Assembly (NCBI RefSeq): GCF_030817495.1
Contig: NZ_JAUSZK010000001.1
Span: 3,203,001-3,267,000, forward strand
Direction of reading: 5' to 3'
Length of the DNA stretch: 64,000 nt
Source: Streptomyces sp. V3I7
GTDB taxonomy: Bacteria > Actinomycetota > Actinomycetes > Streptomycetales > Streptomycetaceae
Made by a program: the position numbers and the translations under genes. Positions 14,965 to 23,877 of the stretch are shown here, piece by piece; the stretch's first letter is position 1, and the number at the start of each line of letters is the position of its first letter. Under the pieces are notes generated by a model. The model searched no databases. It had not been told where the DNA came from and saw only the letters and a list, made by a program, of their open reading frames with translations.

Positions 14965-16521
14965 TCAGGGATCGACCGGTTCGGGGGTGTCGGTGAGGGG
15001 GGTCTGGTCGGTGGGAGGAGTGTCGGCCGCCGTGCGGGGGTGGGCCGGGTCGAGGAACCAGTGGCGGGCCGACGCCAGCCACCAGGTGGCGGCGAAGCCC
15101 AGGACGACGAGGACGGCGACCGGGGCGTAGTTGAAGTTCTCGCTGGTGACCGGGGCGACCTGGGGAAGCATGAAGAGGATCGTGATCACGCCGACCCACA
15201 CGACCGCGACGATCCCGACCGGCTGCGACCAGCGGCCCAGGTGCCACGGCCCCCGGACGAAGGCCGCGCCCTTGCGGACGCGGAGCAGGGTCGGGACGAC
15301 GTACGCGATGTAGAGGCCGATGACGGCGATGGACGTCACCGCCGCGTACGCGGTCACGTTGATCAGGTACGGCAGACCGAGGGCCAGCGCGCCGCCCGCC
15401 GCCAGCCACACCGCGGCCACCGGGGTGCGGGTGCGCGGGCTCACCGTGTGCCAGACGCGCGAGAACGGGAGCGCGCCGTCGCGTGAAAAGGCATAGATCA
15501 TGCGGCTGTTGGCCGTCACCGACGCCATCCCGCAGAACAGCTGCGCGCCGATCACCACGAGCAGGAGCAGCTTGCCGGCGGTCGCGCCGAGTGCGTCGAG
15601 CAGGATCTGGGCCGGCGGCGCCCCCGTCGGGGAGGCGAGCTCCTTGTCGTACGACTGGATCGCGAAGGTGAAGCCGAGGAGCAGCACGAAGCCGGCCACC
15701 CAGGAGGTCCAGATGGAACGGACGATGCCCTTCGGGCCTGCGGTGGACGCGTCGTGCGTCTCCTCGGTCATGTGGGCCGAGGCGTCGTAGCCGGTGAACG
15801 TGTACTGGGCCATCAGCAGTCCCAGGAGCACCACGTACGGCCCGCTGCCCCAGCCTGTGTTGTTCACGAAGTGGGTGAACACGAAGGACGCCGACTGGTG
15901 GTGGTCGGGGACGAGGGCCAGCGCGCCGACGATCACCGCGACGCCCAGCACGTGCCACCACACGCTCACGTCGTTGAGGAGGGCGACGATGCGCACGCCG
16001 AAGGTGTTGAGCAGACCGTGGAGGACGAGAATCGCGGCGAAGAGCAGGACCGTGCGGCCCGGGGTGATCTCGAAGCCGAACTGGAGGTTCAGCCAGGCGC
16101 CCAGGAAGGACGCCGCGCCGAAGTCGATGCCCGCCGTCACCGCGACCTGGCCCAGCACGTTGAACCAGCCCGTGAACCAGGCCCACGCGGCCGCCGAGCG
16201 CGGCGGTGCCAGGCGGTGGGCCCAGAAGTACAGGCCCGCCGAGGTCGGGTAGGCCGAGCAGATCTCGGCCATCGACAGGCCGACGAACAGCGTCATCAGG
16301 CCGACGGCCACCCATCCCCAGGTGATCACCGCGGGGCCGCCGGTGTTCATGCCGAAGAGATAGAGGGTCAGACAGCCGGACAGGACCGAGATGATCGTGA
16401 AGGAGACGGCGTAGTTCGAGAACGCCGACATCCGGCGGGCGAGGACCTGGGTGTAACCGAGCTGGGCAAGCCGTTCCTCGTCCGACAGCCCGCTGCTGCT
16501 CTCCGTCGCGTCGTTTGTCAT
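14965..16521 (-). CDS. APC-superfamily amino acid permease
   Basis: 518 residues with about 12 membrane segments. The N-terminal stretch ERLAQLGYTQVLARRMSAFS followed by FTIISVLSGCLTLY and PTSAGLYFWAHRL is characteristic of the GABA/choline-type branch of the amino acid-choline transporter family. The substrate is likely a neutral amino acid or GABA but cannot be fixed from sequence. The C-terminal tail is Thr/Pro/Asp rich. It is monocistronic; ATG 16521 has a weak G-rich ribosome site. Confidence 0.85.
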   Translation of the reverse strand: MTNDATESSSGLSDEERLAQLGYTQVLARRMSAFSNYAVSFTIISVLSGCLTLYLFGMNTGGPAVITWGWVAVGLMTLFVGLSMAEICSAYPTSAGLYFWAHRLAPPRSAAAWAWFTGWFNVLGQVAVTAGIDFGAASFLGAWLNLQFGFEITPGRTVLLFAAILVLHGLLNTFGVRIVALLNDVSVWWHVLGVAVIVGALALVPDHHQSASFVFTHFVNNTGWGSGPYVVLLGLLMAQYTFTGYDASAHMTEETHDASTAGPKGIVRSIWTSWVAGFVLLLGFTFAIQSYDKELASPTGAPPAQILLDALGATAGKLLLLVVIGAQLFCGMASVTANSRMIYAFSRDGALPFSRVWHTVSPRTRTPVAAVWLAAGGALALGLPYLINVTAYAAVTSIAVIGLYIAYVVPTLLRVRKGAAFVRGPWHLGRWSQPVGIVAVVWVGVITILFMLPQVAPVTSENFNYAPVAVLVVLGFAATWWLASARHWFLDPAHPRTAADTPPTDQTPLTDTPEPVDP

Positions 16522-16615
16522 GCCCCCAGCGTTTCCCCGACGGGGTTATGACATGCGTCACAGGATGGTGGAGGCGAGCACCCCGGCTTGTGGGCGACGC
16601 GTTTCCGGGACGCCG

Positions 16616-16649
16616 AAGGGCCCGTACGAACAGTGTCGTACGGGCCCTT
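16616..16649 (-). terminator. Terminator of the DEAD-box helicase gene
   Basis: Perfect 14-bp stem AAGGGCCCGTACGA with a 6-nt loop, 59 nt past the helicase stop. Confidence 0.85.
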
Positions 16650-16707
16650 GACGGGACGTCACTCGGCGTCAGGCGTCAGGCGTCAGGCGCCAGCCGCCTC
16701 GGCTGTG

Positions 16708-18951
16708 TCAGCCGTTGCGCTTCCAGCGCGGCTTGTCGTCGCGGCGGCCGAAGGAGCCACCGGTGCCGCGGTGGTCGTCACGGCGGCCGTACGGGCGCTC
16801 GTGGCCGCCGGTGGGCGTCCCCCCGCTCGCGGGACGCCGAGAGTGGGGGAGGGAGCCCGGACGGTCGTCGCGGCGGTCGCGGTTGAACGGACGGTCGCTG
16901 CCACGGTGGCCGCCACGGTCGTCGCGACGCTCGAAGCCACCACGGCCGCCACGGTCGTCGCGACGCTCGAAGCCGCCACGGCCACCACGGTCGTCACGGC
17001 GGTCGCGGTCCTGGCGGAAGCCACCACGGTCGCCACCGCGGTCACCCCGGTCGTCGCGACGCTCGAAGGAACGGCCGCCACGGTCGTCACGGCGCTCGAA
17101 ACCGCCACGGCCACCACGGTCGTCACGGCGCTCGAAGCCACGGTCACGGTCGCGGTCCTGGCGGAAGCCGCCACGGTCGTCGCGACGCTCGAAACCGCCA
17201 CGGCCACCACGGTCGTCACGGCGGTCGCGGTCCTGGCGGAAGCCACCACGGTCGCCACCGCGGTCACCCCGGTCGTCGCGACGCTCGAAGGAACGGCCGC
17301 CACGGTCGTCACGGCGCTCGAAGCCACCACGGCCACCACGGTCGTCACGGCGGTCACGGTCCTGACGGAAGCCACCACGGTCACCACCGCGGTCACCCCG
17401 GTCGTCGCGACGCTCGCGGCGCTCCGTGCGGTCGACGTCCTGCGCGTCCGGCTGCTCCGGGACGGACACCTCGACGGCGGCCATCGCCTCGGCCGCCGAC
17501 GCCTGGGCCTCGGCCACCGCGGCCTCCGGGTCGTCGCCGCGCTCGCGGGCGACCCTGGCGACCAGGCGGTCGGCGTCCTCGCGCAGCTCGGCGGCGCGGC
17601 GCTGGGCGCGCTCCAGCTGCTTGGTGAGCTGGGCGACCTCGCGCTCGGCCTGCTGGGCGGCGTTGCCCGCGGACTCGGCCTGGACCTCGGTCATCGAGCG
17701 GGCGCCGGTGATCTCGGCGACCTCCGGGTCGAAGGCGGCACCGCCCTGGATGATGTGACGGCCGGCGTCGACGCCGGCGTCCTCCATGAGGCGGAAGATC
17801 TGACGGCGCTGGTGCGGCAGCGACAGGGAGACGACCGTGCCGGTGCGGCCGGCGCGGGCCGTACGGCCGGCGCGGTGCAGGTAGTCCTTGTGGTCACCGG
17901 CCGGGTCGACGTTCAGGACCAGGTCGATGCCGTCGACGTGGATGCCTCGGGCGGCGACGTCGGTGGCGACCAGGACGTTGACGTAACCGTCCTTGAAGTC
18001 GGCCAGCGTGCGGGTGCGCGCGCCCTGGGTCATGCCGCCGTGCAGCGCGTCGGCCTTCACACCAGCGTCGCGCAGCTGCTCGGCGACGCGGTCGGCGCCC
18101 AGCTGGGTGCGGACGAAGATGATCGTGCGGCCCTTGCGGGAGGCGATCGCGGCGGTGACCGGCGCCTTGTCCTTGGGCTTCACGATGAGGATGTGGTGCG
18201 ACATGGTCGTCACCGCGCCCTGGGCGGCGTCGACCTCGTGCGTGACGGGGTTGCTCAGGTACCGCTTGACCAGCGTGGAGATCTCGTTCTCCATCGTCGC
18301 GGAGAACAGCATCCGCTGACCGCCCGCCGGGACCTGGTCCAGCAGCTCGGTGACCTCGGGCAGGAAGCCCAGGTCCGACATCTGGTCGGCCTCGTCGAGG
18401 ACGGTGATCTGCACGTCCTCCAGGGAGCAGGCGCCGCGGTTGATGATGTCGCGCAGACGGCCCGGGGTGGCGACGAGGATGTCGACGCCGCGCTCCAGGG
18501 CGTAGATCTGGTTGCCCATCGAGGTGCCGCCGCAGACGACCTTCATCTTCAGGCCGACGACGTCGCCGTACGGCTGGAGGGCGTCCGCGACCTGCATGGC
18601 CAGCTCACGGGTCGGGGTGAGGATGACCGCGCGGGGGCGCTTCTTCTCGGTGCGGCCGCCGGCCAGCAGGGCCAGGGTGGGCAGACCGAAGGAGAGGGTC
18701 TTGCCGGAGCCGGTGCGGCCGCGGCCCAGGATGTCCTTGCCGGCCAGGGCGTCCGGGATGGTCGCGGCCTGGATCGGGAACGGGGTGGTCACACCGTTCT
18801 GCGCGAGCTTGCGCACGACACCCTCGGGCAGGCCGAGGGAAGCGAAGGTGATCTGAGGGGTTTCGATGGTCTCTTCGACCGCGGTCTCCGCGGTCGGCTC
18901 GTCGACGTCGTCCTCGGACACGACGATGGGATCAGCACTGGAAACGGACAT
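16708..18951 (-). CDS. DEAD-box ATP-dependent RNA helicase with RGG/RDDRGG tail
   Basis: 747 residues. Core motifs: Q-motif PFPIQ (57-61), GRTGSGKT (78-85), PTRELA, DEAD (186-189), SAT (217-219), ARGIHVDG and HRAGRTARAG. A helical, Ala/Glu-rich segment follows (about 430-510), then about 190 residues of repeated RRDDRGG / GGFERR / FRQDRDR units ending in a basic terminus. Such tails bind RNA and favour condensate formation in cold-shock and ribosome-assembly helicases (CsdA/RhlE type). ATG 18951 is used because GGAAGG lies upstream; a leader of about 250 nt without a gene precedes it. Confidence 0.93.
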   Translation of the reverse strand: MSVSSADPIVVSEDDVDEPTAETAVEETIETPQITFASLGLPEGVVRKLAQNGVTTPFPIQAATIPDALAGKDILGRGRTGSGKTLSFGLPTLALLAGGRTEKKRPRAVILTPTRELAMQVADALQPYGDVVGLKMKVVCGGTSMGNQIYALERGVDILVATPGRLRDIINRGACSLEDVQITVLDEADQMSDLGFLPEVTELLDQVPAGGQRMLFSATMENEISTLVKRYLSNPVTHEVDAAQGAVTTMSHHILIVKPKDKAPVTAAIASRKGRTIIFVRTQLGADRVAEQLRDAGVKADALHGGMTQGARTRTLADFKDGYVNVLVATDVAARGIHVDGIDLVLNVDPAGDHKDYLHRAGRTARAGRTGTVVSLSLPHQRRQIFRLMEDAGVDAGRHIIQGGAAFDPEVAEITGARSMTEVQAESAGNAAQQAEREVAQLTKQLERAQRRAAELREDADRLVARVARERGDDPEAAVAEAQASAAEAMAAVEVSVPEQPDAQDVDRTERRERRDDRGDRGGDRGGFRQDRDRRDDRGGRGGFERRDDRGGRSFERRDDRGDRGGDRGGFRQDRDRRDDRGGRGGFERRDDRGGFRQDRDRDRGFERRDDRGGRGGFERRDDRGGRSFERRDDRGDRGGDRGGFRQDRDRRDDRGGRGGFERRDDRGGRGGFERRDDRGGHRGSDRPFNRDRRDDRPGSLPHSRRPASGGTPTGGHERPYGRRDDHRGTGGSFGRRDDKPRWKRNG
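16900..17415 (-). repeat. Internal repeats encoding the RGG tail
   Basis: A block encoding SFERRDDRGDRGGDRGG, then FRQDRDRRDDRGGRGG, occurs at about 17250-17410 and again at about 16990-17090 with near-identical DNA, embedded in shorter FERRDDRGG units. The block can expand or contract in frame. Confidence 0.85.
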
Positions 18952-19203
18952 GCGAATGCGAAACCTTCCGGAGTCTCGTCGGCACGCGCCCGTCAACTCC
19001 GTGATGCGCAATACGACCGCCTCAATGCGATCAGCCACGGCAAAGGAGAGAACGCGCCACACGGCGCGCTCTGCAATGGCGCCGGGCAAATGGGATCAAA
19101 CGATCTACCACCATACGCACCCTGCACCCCTCAAAGCAAACCGGGTGCTCCGCCCCGCACATGGGGCCGATTCGCGCCCCGCCGCCGCGTCGGAACCGCG
19201 CTC

Positions 19204-19740
19204 TCAGGCCGGGACTCCAGCCGCCGGCGCCGGCTCGCGTCGCACCAGCTGCGGGCCCGCCTCCGCGTGTGCCGACGACGACGGTTCGGCCGTGGGCGGA
19301 GTCGGCGGGGTGGTGGGCGGGTCGGGGGTCGCCGGGGGCGGTGTCGTCGTCGGCTCCGCGGTCCGGGGCGGGGTCGGCTGCGGCTGGGACGGCGCCGGGT
19401 CGCCCGCCCTCGGGCTCCGGCCGCGGCGCTGCGCGGGTCCGGTCGGGGCCGCCGTCGTACCGTCGGCCCCGGCGCTGCCCGACGGTGCGGCCGACTCCGA
19501 CTCGTCCGCCTTCGCCTTGCGCCCGTGTCCGTGCGCGCTGTCGCCGTCGCCCGCCCGACCGCCCTCGGCGCCCGACACCCCCGGCACGCCGTCCGGCGCC
19601 TCGCCGCCGCCGCGCCGCCCGGCCGAGTGGCTCGGCCCGGTGCGGCCGCCGTCGTCGCCCACGTTCACACAGCCGGTGGCCGCGGCGGCCAGGGCCATCA
19701 GCGCCGCGGCGAGTCGCACGGGTACGTACAAGGGGCGCAC
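19204..19740 (-). CDS. Secreted lipoprotein, Ser/Thr/Pro rich
   Basis: 178 residues. The N-terminus (VRPLYVPVRLAAALMALAAA then TGC) is a lipoprotein signal with the Cys at about residue 25. The rest is low-complexity, with Thr-Pro runs (TTTPPPATPDPPTTPP) that would span the wall and no recognised domain. GTG 19740 is preferred because GGAGG lies 8 nt upstream; the longer frame has no ribosome site. Function unknown. Confidence 0.65.
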   Translation of the reverse strand: MRPLYVPVRLAAALMALAAAATGCVNVGDDGGRTGPSHSAGRRGGGEAPDGVPGVSGAEGGRAGDGDSAHGHGRKAKADESESAAPSGSAGADGTTAAPTGPAQRRGRSPRAGDPAPSQPQPTPPRTAEPTTTPPPATPDPPTTPPTPPTAEPSSSAHAEAGPQLVRREPAPAAGVPA

Positions 19741-19863
19741 GGCGGCCACCTCCGAGGGCGGGCGGGTGAAGCAGTCGACCTGCCCAACTCCCGCCGTCCA
19801 CAAGAGGACACGCGCACCCGCGTGACGGGACGCGGCGCGGGCGGCCGCAAACACGTTCGCCGC

Positions 19864-20223
19864 TCAGCCGTATCCGAGCGCGTGCAGCCGGGACTCGTTG
19901 ATCCCGAAGTGGTGCGCGATCTCGTGCACGACGGTCACCTCGGCCTCCGCGACGACGTCCTCCCGCGTCGCGCACATCCGCAGGGTCGGCCCCCGGTAGA
20001 TCGTGATCCGGTCCGGCAGCACGCCTGCGTACCACTCACCGCGTTCGGTCAGCGGAGTCCCCTCGTACAGCCCGAGCAGCTCGGGATCGTCGGACGACGG
20101 CTCGTCCTCGACGAACACGGCGACGTTGTCCATCAGCCGCGTCAGCTCCGGCGGGATCCGGTCCAACGCCTCGGCCACCAGTTCCTCGAACTCCTCGCGC
20201 GTCATCTCCAGCACAGGACCCAT
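19864..20223 (-). CDS. Minimal zincin (metallopeptidase family protein)
   Basis: 119 residues with the zinc motif HEIAHHFGI near the C-terminus followed by NE, as in the small bacterial zincins of Pfam family Zincin_1 (DUF1025). The upstream part (FEELVAEALDRIPPEL, NVAVFVEDEP, LLGLYEGTPLTER, ITIYRGPTLRM) matches the same family. No signal peptide; activity is unproven for this family. ATG 20223 has no good ribosome site. Confidence 0.85.
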   Translation of the reverse strand: MGPVLEMTREEFEELVAEALDRIPPELTRLMDNVAVFVEDEPSSDDPELLGLYEGTPLTERGEWYAGVLPDRITIYRGPTLRMCATREDVVAEAEVTVVHEIAHHFGINESRLHALGYG

Positions 20224-20621
20224 TGTCCGGCACGGGGGCCACCGGGCGAGAGCCGGGAGCGCCCGCATTTCCGAGCCGAGGGCACGGGCGTCTCCGGGTG
20301 AGGGCACGCGCGTCTCTGGGCGATGGCCCGGGCGCCTCCGGCATTAGGGCACCCCCTGGGGTCAGGGACCCAGGCTCCATCGGGTCGGGGACACAGGCGT
20401 CTCCGGTCCGAGGGCACCCACCCGGTCGGGCCGGGAAGCCGCACATCCGGGTGGGCACGCGCCCTCCGGGCGACGAAACAGGCGCCTCCGGGGCGACGGC
20501 ACCGACTCCATCCGGAGCAGAGCCAGTCCCGCGCAGCTGAAGCCGAGCCGAAGCCGGGGCCGCCATTACCGGAGCCGAGGGCGTCCGCATATCCGTCGCG
20601 GGGCTTGGGCATACGGGACCA
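20224..20621. repeat. Intergenic region with imperfect interspersed repeats
   Basis: 398 bp without a gene. A motif of the form GGCGYCTCCGG, 3-6 nt, GAGGGCAC recurs at about 20286, 20310, 20330, 20397 and 20480, some copies degenerate. See findings. Confidence 0.6.
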
Positions 20622-22238
20622 ATGGCCCGCGCCGCTGTCCACGCCGCCGTCCGCACCCTGAGCCGCGTACGAGACGCCGCGGCCCGCCGCCTCACGCGCC
20701 CTCGTGGCCCGCTGCGCCCGCGCGGCGCTCGCAGAGCAGGCGGCTCCCGTCCCGCCCTCGAACTCTCCGCCCGCCCGCACCCCTGGGCCCGCGCCCTCGG
20801 CATGACGGCGGTCGTCCTGATCGGCGCGTGGCTCGGACTGCTGGTCGTCGGGAACGTCCGCACGCCCGTCGGGCCGATGAACACGACGATGACCCTGCGC
20901 CCCTCCTTCACCGGCGGCACGAAGATCAACGTCTCGCCGCTGGGCGCGCTCACGCTCGACAGCCATGTCGCCCCGGTCCGCCTGGACGTCAACGTCGACC
21001 AGCTCGACCCGCTGCGCGCCCAGGCGCTGATCGACCACCCGGAGCGCCTCTCCGGTCTCCAGGACGAGATCGCCCGCGACGTCGAGCGCGGCACCGCCGA
21101 TCTGGCCGTACGCTCCTGCGTCGCCGTGGTCGTCGGCGCCACCACGCTGGGCCTCGCGGTCTACCGCCGGCCGCGCCGCGCACTCGCCGCGGGCGGGCTG
21201 GCCCTGACCCTGCTGGCCGCCTCGGGAGCGACGGCGTACGCGACCTGGAACCCCAAGTCGGTCCTGGAGCCGAAGTTCTCCGGACTGCTCTCCTCCGCGC
21301 CCTCACTCGTCGGAAACGCGCGCAGCATCGTCACGGAATTCGACGTCTACCAGAAGGAGTTGGCGCGCCTGGTGACGAACGTGACCAAGCTCTACGACGT
21401 CACGTCCACGCTGCCCGCCTACCGGCCGGACCCGACCACCATCCGGGTGCTGCACGTCTCCGACATCCACCTCAACCCGGCGAGCTGGACGATCATCGCC
21501 TCGCTGGTGAAGCAGTACAAGGTGAACGTGATCGTCGACTCCGGCGACACGATGGACCACGGCAGTGCCGCGGAGAACGGTTTCCTGGACGCCGCGTCCC
21601 ATCTGGGGGCGCCGTACGTCTGGGTGCGGGGCAACCACGACTCGCTGCTCACCCAGGACCACCTGGAGCACATGAAGAACGTGTACGTCCTGGACGACGG
21701 GCGGGCCGTCACCGCGGCGGGACTGCGGTTCGCCGGCATCGGGGACCCCCAGTTCACCCCCGACCGCTCCTCGCGGCCCGGCGGCGACGCGGCGGAGGAG
21801 CTGGCCGGCGACCGTCTCGCCACGGCGCTGCGCGACCAGCGGACGGCCGGGACTCCGGTGGACGTCGCCATCGCCCACGAACCGGCGGCCGCCCGGGAGA
21901 CGGACGGGGACGTGCCGCTGGTGCTGTCGGGGCATCTGCACCATGAGGGAACGGAGGTCATGCCGTTCGGGACCCGGCTGCGCATCGAGGGCTCGACGGG
22001 CGGGAGCGGGCTGCGCGCGGTGGAGGGCAAGTACCCGGATCCGATCCAGGCGTCGATCCTCTACTTCGACCGCGACACCCGCCGGCTCCAGGCCTGGGAC
22101 GCGATCAGACTGGGCGGCCTGGGACTGACGACGGCCGAGGTCAGCCGCCATCTCCCCAAGGAGAACCAGCCCGGCGCCACGACTCCCCCGACCCCCTCCG
22201 GGACGGTCTCGGGAAGCCCTTCCCGCACGGGCCCGTAA
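20622..22238 (+). CDS. Membrane-anchored metallophosphoesterase
   Basis: 538 residues. Two membrane segments (about 65-80 and 175-200) flank an extracellular loop, and a calcineurin-like phosphoesterase domain occupies about 275-480 with all metal motifs: SDIHL, DSGDTMDHG, GNHDS and SGHLHHEG. Related actinobacterial proteins are annotated only as metallophosphoesterase; the substrate is unknown. The C-terminus is Pro/Ser/Thr rich. It precedes a tRNA cluster. Confidence 0.88.
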   Translation: MARAAVHAAVRTLSRVRDAAARRLTRPRGPLRPRGARRAGGSRPALELSARPHPWARALGMTAVVLIGAWLGLLVVGNVRTPVGPMNTTMTLRPSFTGGTKINVSPLGALTLDSHVAPVRLDVNVDQLDPLRAQALIDHPERLSGLQDEIARDVERGTADLAVRSCVAVVVGATTLGLAVYRRPRRALAAGGLALTLLAASGATAYATWNPKSVLEPKFSGLLSSAPSLVGNARSIVTEFDVYQKELARLVTNVTKLYDVTSTLPAYRPDPTTIRVLHVSDIHLNPASWTIIASLVKQYKVNVIVDSGDTMDHGSAAENGFLDAASHLGAPYVWVRGNHDSLLTQDHLEHMKNVYVLDDGRAVTAAGLRFAGIGDPQFTPDRSSRPGGDAAEELAGDRLATALRDQRTAGTPVDVAIAHEPAAARETDGDVPLVLSGHLHHEGTEVMPFGTRLRIEGSTGGSGLRAVEGKYPDPIQASILYFDRDTRRLQAWDAIRLGGLGLTTAEVSRHLPKENQPGATTPPTPSGTVSGSPSRTGP

Positions 22239-22318
22239 ACCGTTTTGGCGATCCTCCCTGCCATCCCATATGCTTCTCACGTCCCCGACGCGCTGAGAAG
22301 CGCGCAGGCGGGCCGATA

Positions 22319-22391
22319 GCCCTCATCGTCTAGCGGCCTAGGACGCCGCCCTTTCAAGGCGGTAGCACGGGTTCGAATCCCGTTGGGGGCA
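22319..22391 (+). tRNA. tRNA-Glu (TTC)
   Basis: Cloverleaf with anticodon loop CTTTCAA between CCGCC/GGCGG, acceptor stem closed by GCCCTCA / TGGGGGC. First of a Glu-Asp-Phe cluster. Confidence 0.95.
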
Positions 22392-22429
22392 CGCAAGATC
22401 GTGTGCGACACTGTCGTACGCAACAGCTT

Positions 22430-22504
22430 GGTCCTGTGGAGCAGTTTGGAGTGCTCGCCACCCTGTCAAGGTGGAGGCCGCGGGTTCAAATCCCGTCAGG
22501 ACCG
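22430..22504 (+). tRNA. tRNA-Asp (GTC), copy 1
   Basis: Anticodon loop CTGTCAA, 7-bp acceptor GGTCCTG / CAGGACC. Identical over all 75 nt to the tRNA at 27918-27992. Confidence 0.95.
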
Positions 22505-22514
22505 CTGAGGTTTC

Positions 22515-22528
22515 GTTTCACGTGAAAC
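22515..22528. promoter_or_regulatory. parS (ParB-binding) site
   Basis: The 14-bp perfect palindrome GTTTCACGTGAAAC is the Streptomyces parS consensus. It lies in the 29-bp gap between tRNA-Asp and tRNA-Phe. ParB nucleation here would organise the chromosome for sporulation septation. Confidence 0.85.
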
Positions 22529-22533
22529 CTCGT

Positions 22534-22607
22534 GGCTGGGTAGCTCAGTTGGTACGAGCGATCGCCTGAAAAGCGATAGGTCGCCGGTTCGACCCCGGCC
22601 CCAGCCA
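22534..22607 (+). tRNA. tRNA-Phe (GAA)
   Basis: Anticodon loop CTGAAAA between ATCGC/GCGAT, acceptor GGCTGGG / CCCAGCC. Last of the cluster, followed by a terminator. Confidence 0.95.
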
Positions 22608-22627
22608 CAATCGCCCTCTGAGGGCAT

Positions 22628-22658
22628 ACACCCCCACTGGAATCATCAGTGGGGGTGT
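22628..22658 (+). terminator. Terminator of the Glu-Asp-Phe tRNA cluster
   Basis: Perfect 12-bp stem ACACCCCCACTG, 7-nt loop, then TCTTC. Confidence 0.8.
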
Positions 22659-22837
22659 TCTTCATATCCGCGCCGACACGAGGCAACCCGCTGGTAGTCC
22701 GGGTCGTGTCGGCGGTGCCTGCGGCTCGGGAGTACCGCAGGGGTGAAGCTGTGCGCCGCCCTGTGACGTTTCTTGATCTTCGTGCGCTCCTCTACCGGGG
22801 CCGGATCACCGGCCCCGACCCGGAGGAAGGGGCTCAG

Positions 22838-23785
22838 GTGCGCTTCAAGAAGGCCGCGTTGACCGTCACGCTGGCGATCGCGACCAGTCTGCCGCTGGCA
22901 GCGGGGACCGCAACGGCGGAGGAGACTCAGGGACCGGGCCGGCTCACCGGCACCGACTATTCGGGCAGCTCCCCTGCACTGGTCTCCCTCAACCCCGTCA
23001 GTGGATCCGTCACCGCCACCCTCGCCCAGGGCGCAGAGGACGGCGTGCTCTCGCCCAGCGGCTCGCAGGTGGCATACATCCACCGGCGGGACACCTGCAC
23101 CCCGCAGACCGAAGGCTGCGCTCACGGATCAGACCTGGTCGTCGCCGGCGCGGACGGCAGCGACGCGCAGGTCCTGGTCGCCGGCATCGGCTCGGAAGCC
23201 GGTGGCGTCCCGTACGTCGGACACCCGGACTGGTCCCCCGACGGAGAGCGGGTCGTCTACGAAACCGAAACCGGCCTGGGCTGGATCAAGGCCGACGGCA
23301 CCGGAGGCGAGGTCCTCACCCCGTACGGCACCCGCGGCACCTTCTCGCCCGACGGCCGGAGCATCGCCTTCCTGAGGAGCACCTCCTACGAGACCGAGGA
23401 AGGCTGGGACGTCGGCACCGACGTCTACGTCCTCAACACCGACACCCGCGAGGAACGGCAGCTCACGACCAGCCACGACGTGGGGGACTCTCCGGTCGAC
23501 TGGTCCCCCGACGGCAGTCGTCTCGTCTACGCCACCGACTACGACCTGCACACCGTCGATGTGGCCACCGGTGCCATCACCAGTCTGCCGAACCAGTGGA
23601 CCCCGGCCCTGTCCTACTTCCGGACCCCTGTCTATTCCCCCGACGGCACCCGGTTCGCCTTCAACGCCTTCGACCAGGCGGCCGGCGCGAGCGCCACATA
23701 CGTCGTCGACGCTGCCGACGGCGGCAACCTCCGCAAGCTAACGGACCGTCCCACGACGTTCACCGACTGGCTCCCCAACGAGTAG
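22838..23785 (+). CDS. Secreted TolB-like beta-propeller protein
   Basis: 315 residues with a Sec signal peptide (basic VRFKK, hydrophobic core, AGTATA before EE at about residue 29). The mature part has repeated PD40/TolB blades marked by SPSG, SPDG (four times) and LYATDYDLHTVDV-type strands, ending TDRPTTFTDWLPNE. A scaffold or binding role outside the cell is likely; no catalytic motif is visible. GTG 22838 follows AAGGGG; the open frame upstream overlaps the tRNA terminator and is not coding. Confidence 0.8.
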   Translation: MRFKKAALTVTLAIATSLPLAAGTATAEETQGPGRLTGTDYSGSSPALVSLNPVSGSVTATLAQGAEDGVLSPSGSQVAYIHRRDTCTPQTEGCAHGSDLVVAGADGSDAQVLVAGIGSEAGGVPYVGHPDWSPDGERVVYETETGLGWIKADGTGGEVLTPYGTRGTFSPDGRSIAFLRSTSYETEEGWDVGTDVYVLNTDTREERQLTTSHDVGDSPVDWSPDGSRLVYATDYDLHTVDVATGAITSLPNQWTPALSYFRTPVYSPDGTRFAFNAFDQAAGASATYVVDAADGGNLRKLTDRPTTFTDWLPNE

Positions 23786-23877
23786 AACCCCGAGGGAGGG
23801 CGGCTGCCGCTGCTCGGTGGCCGCCCGCCCAAAACCGTTCGCCACGAATTTCCCCGAGGTGAGATCCTGGATCCCGT

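Noticed and set aside
16588..20301. 1237-residue open frame on the plus strand across the DEAD helicase
   Set aside because: It is antisense to three genes with clear family motifs, contains only Val/Ala/Thr-type low complexity, and exists because GC-rich third positions remove stop codons.
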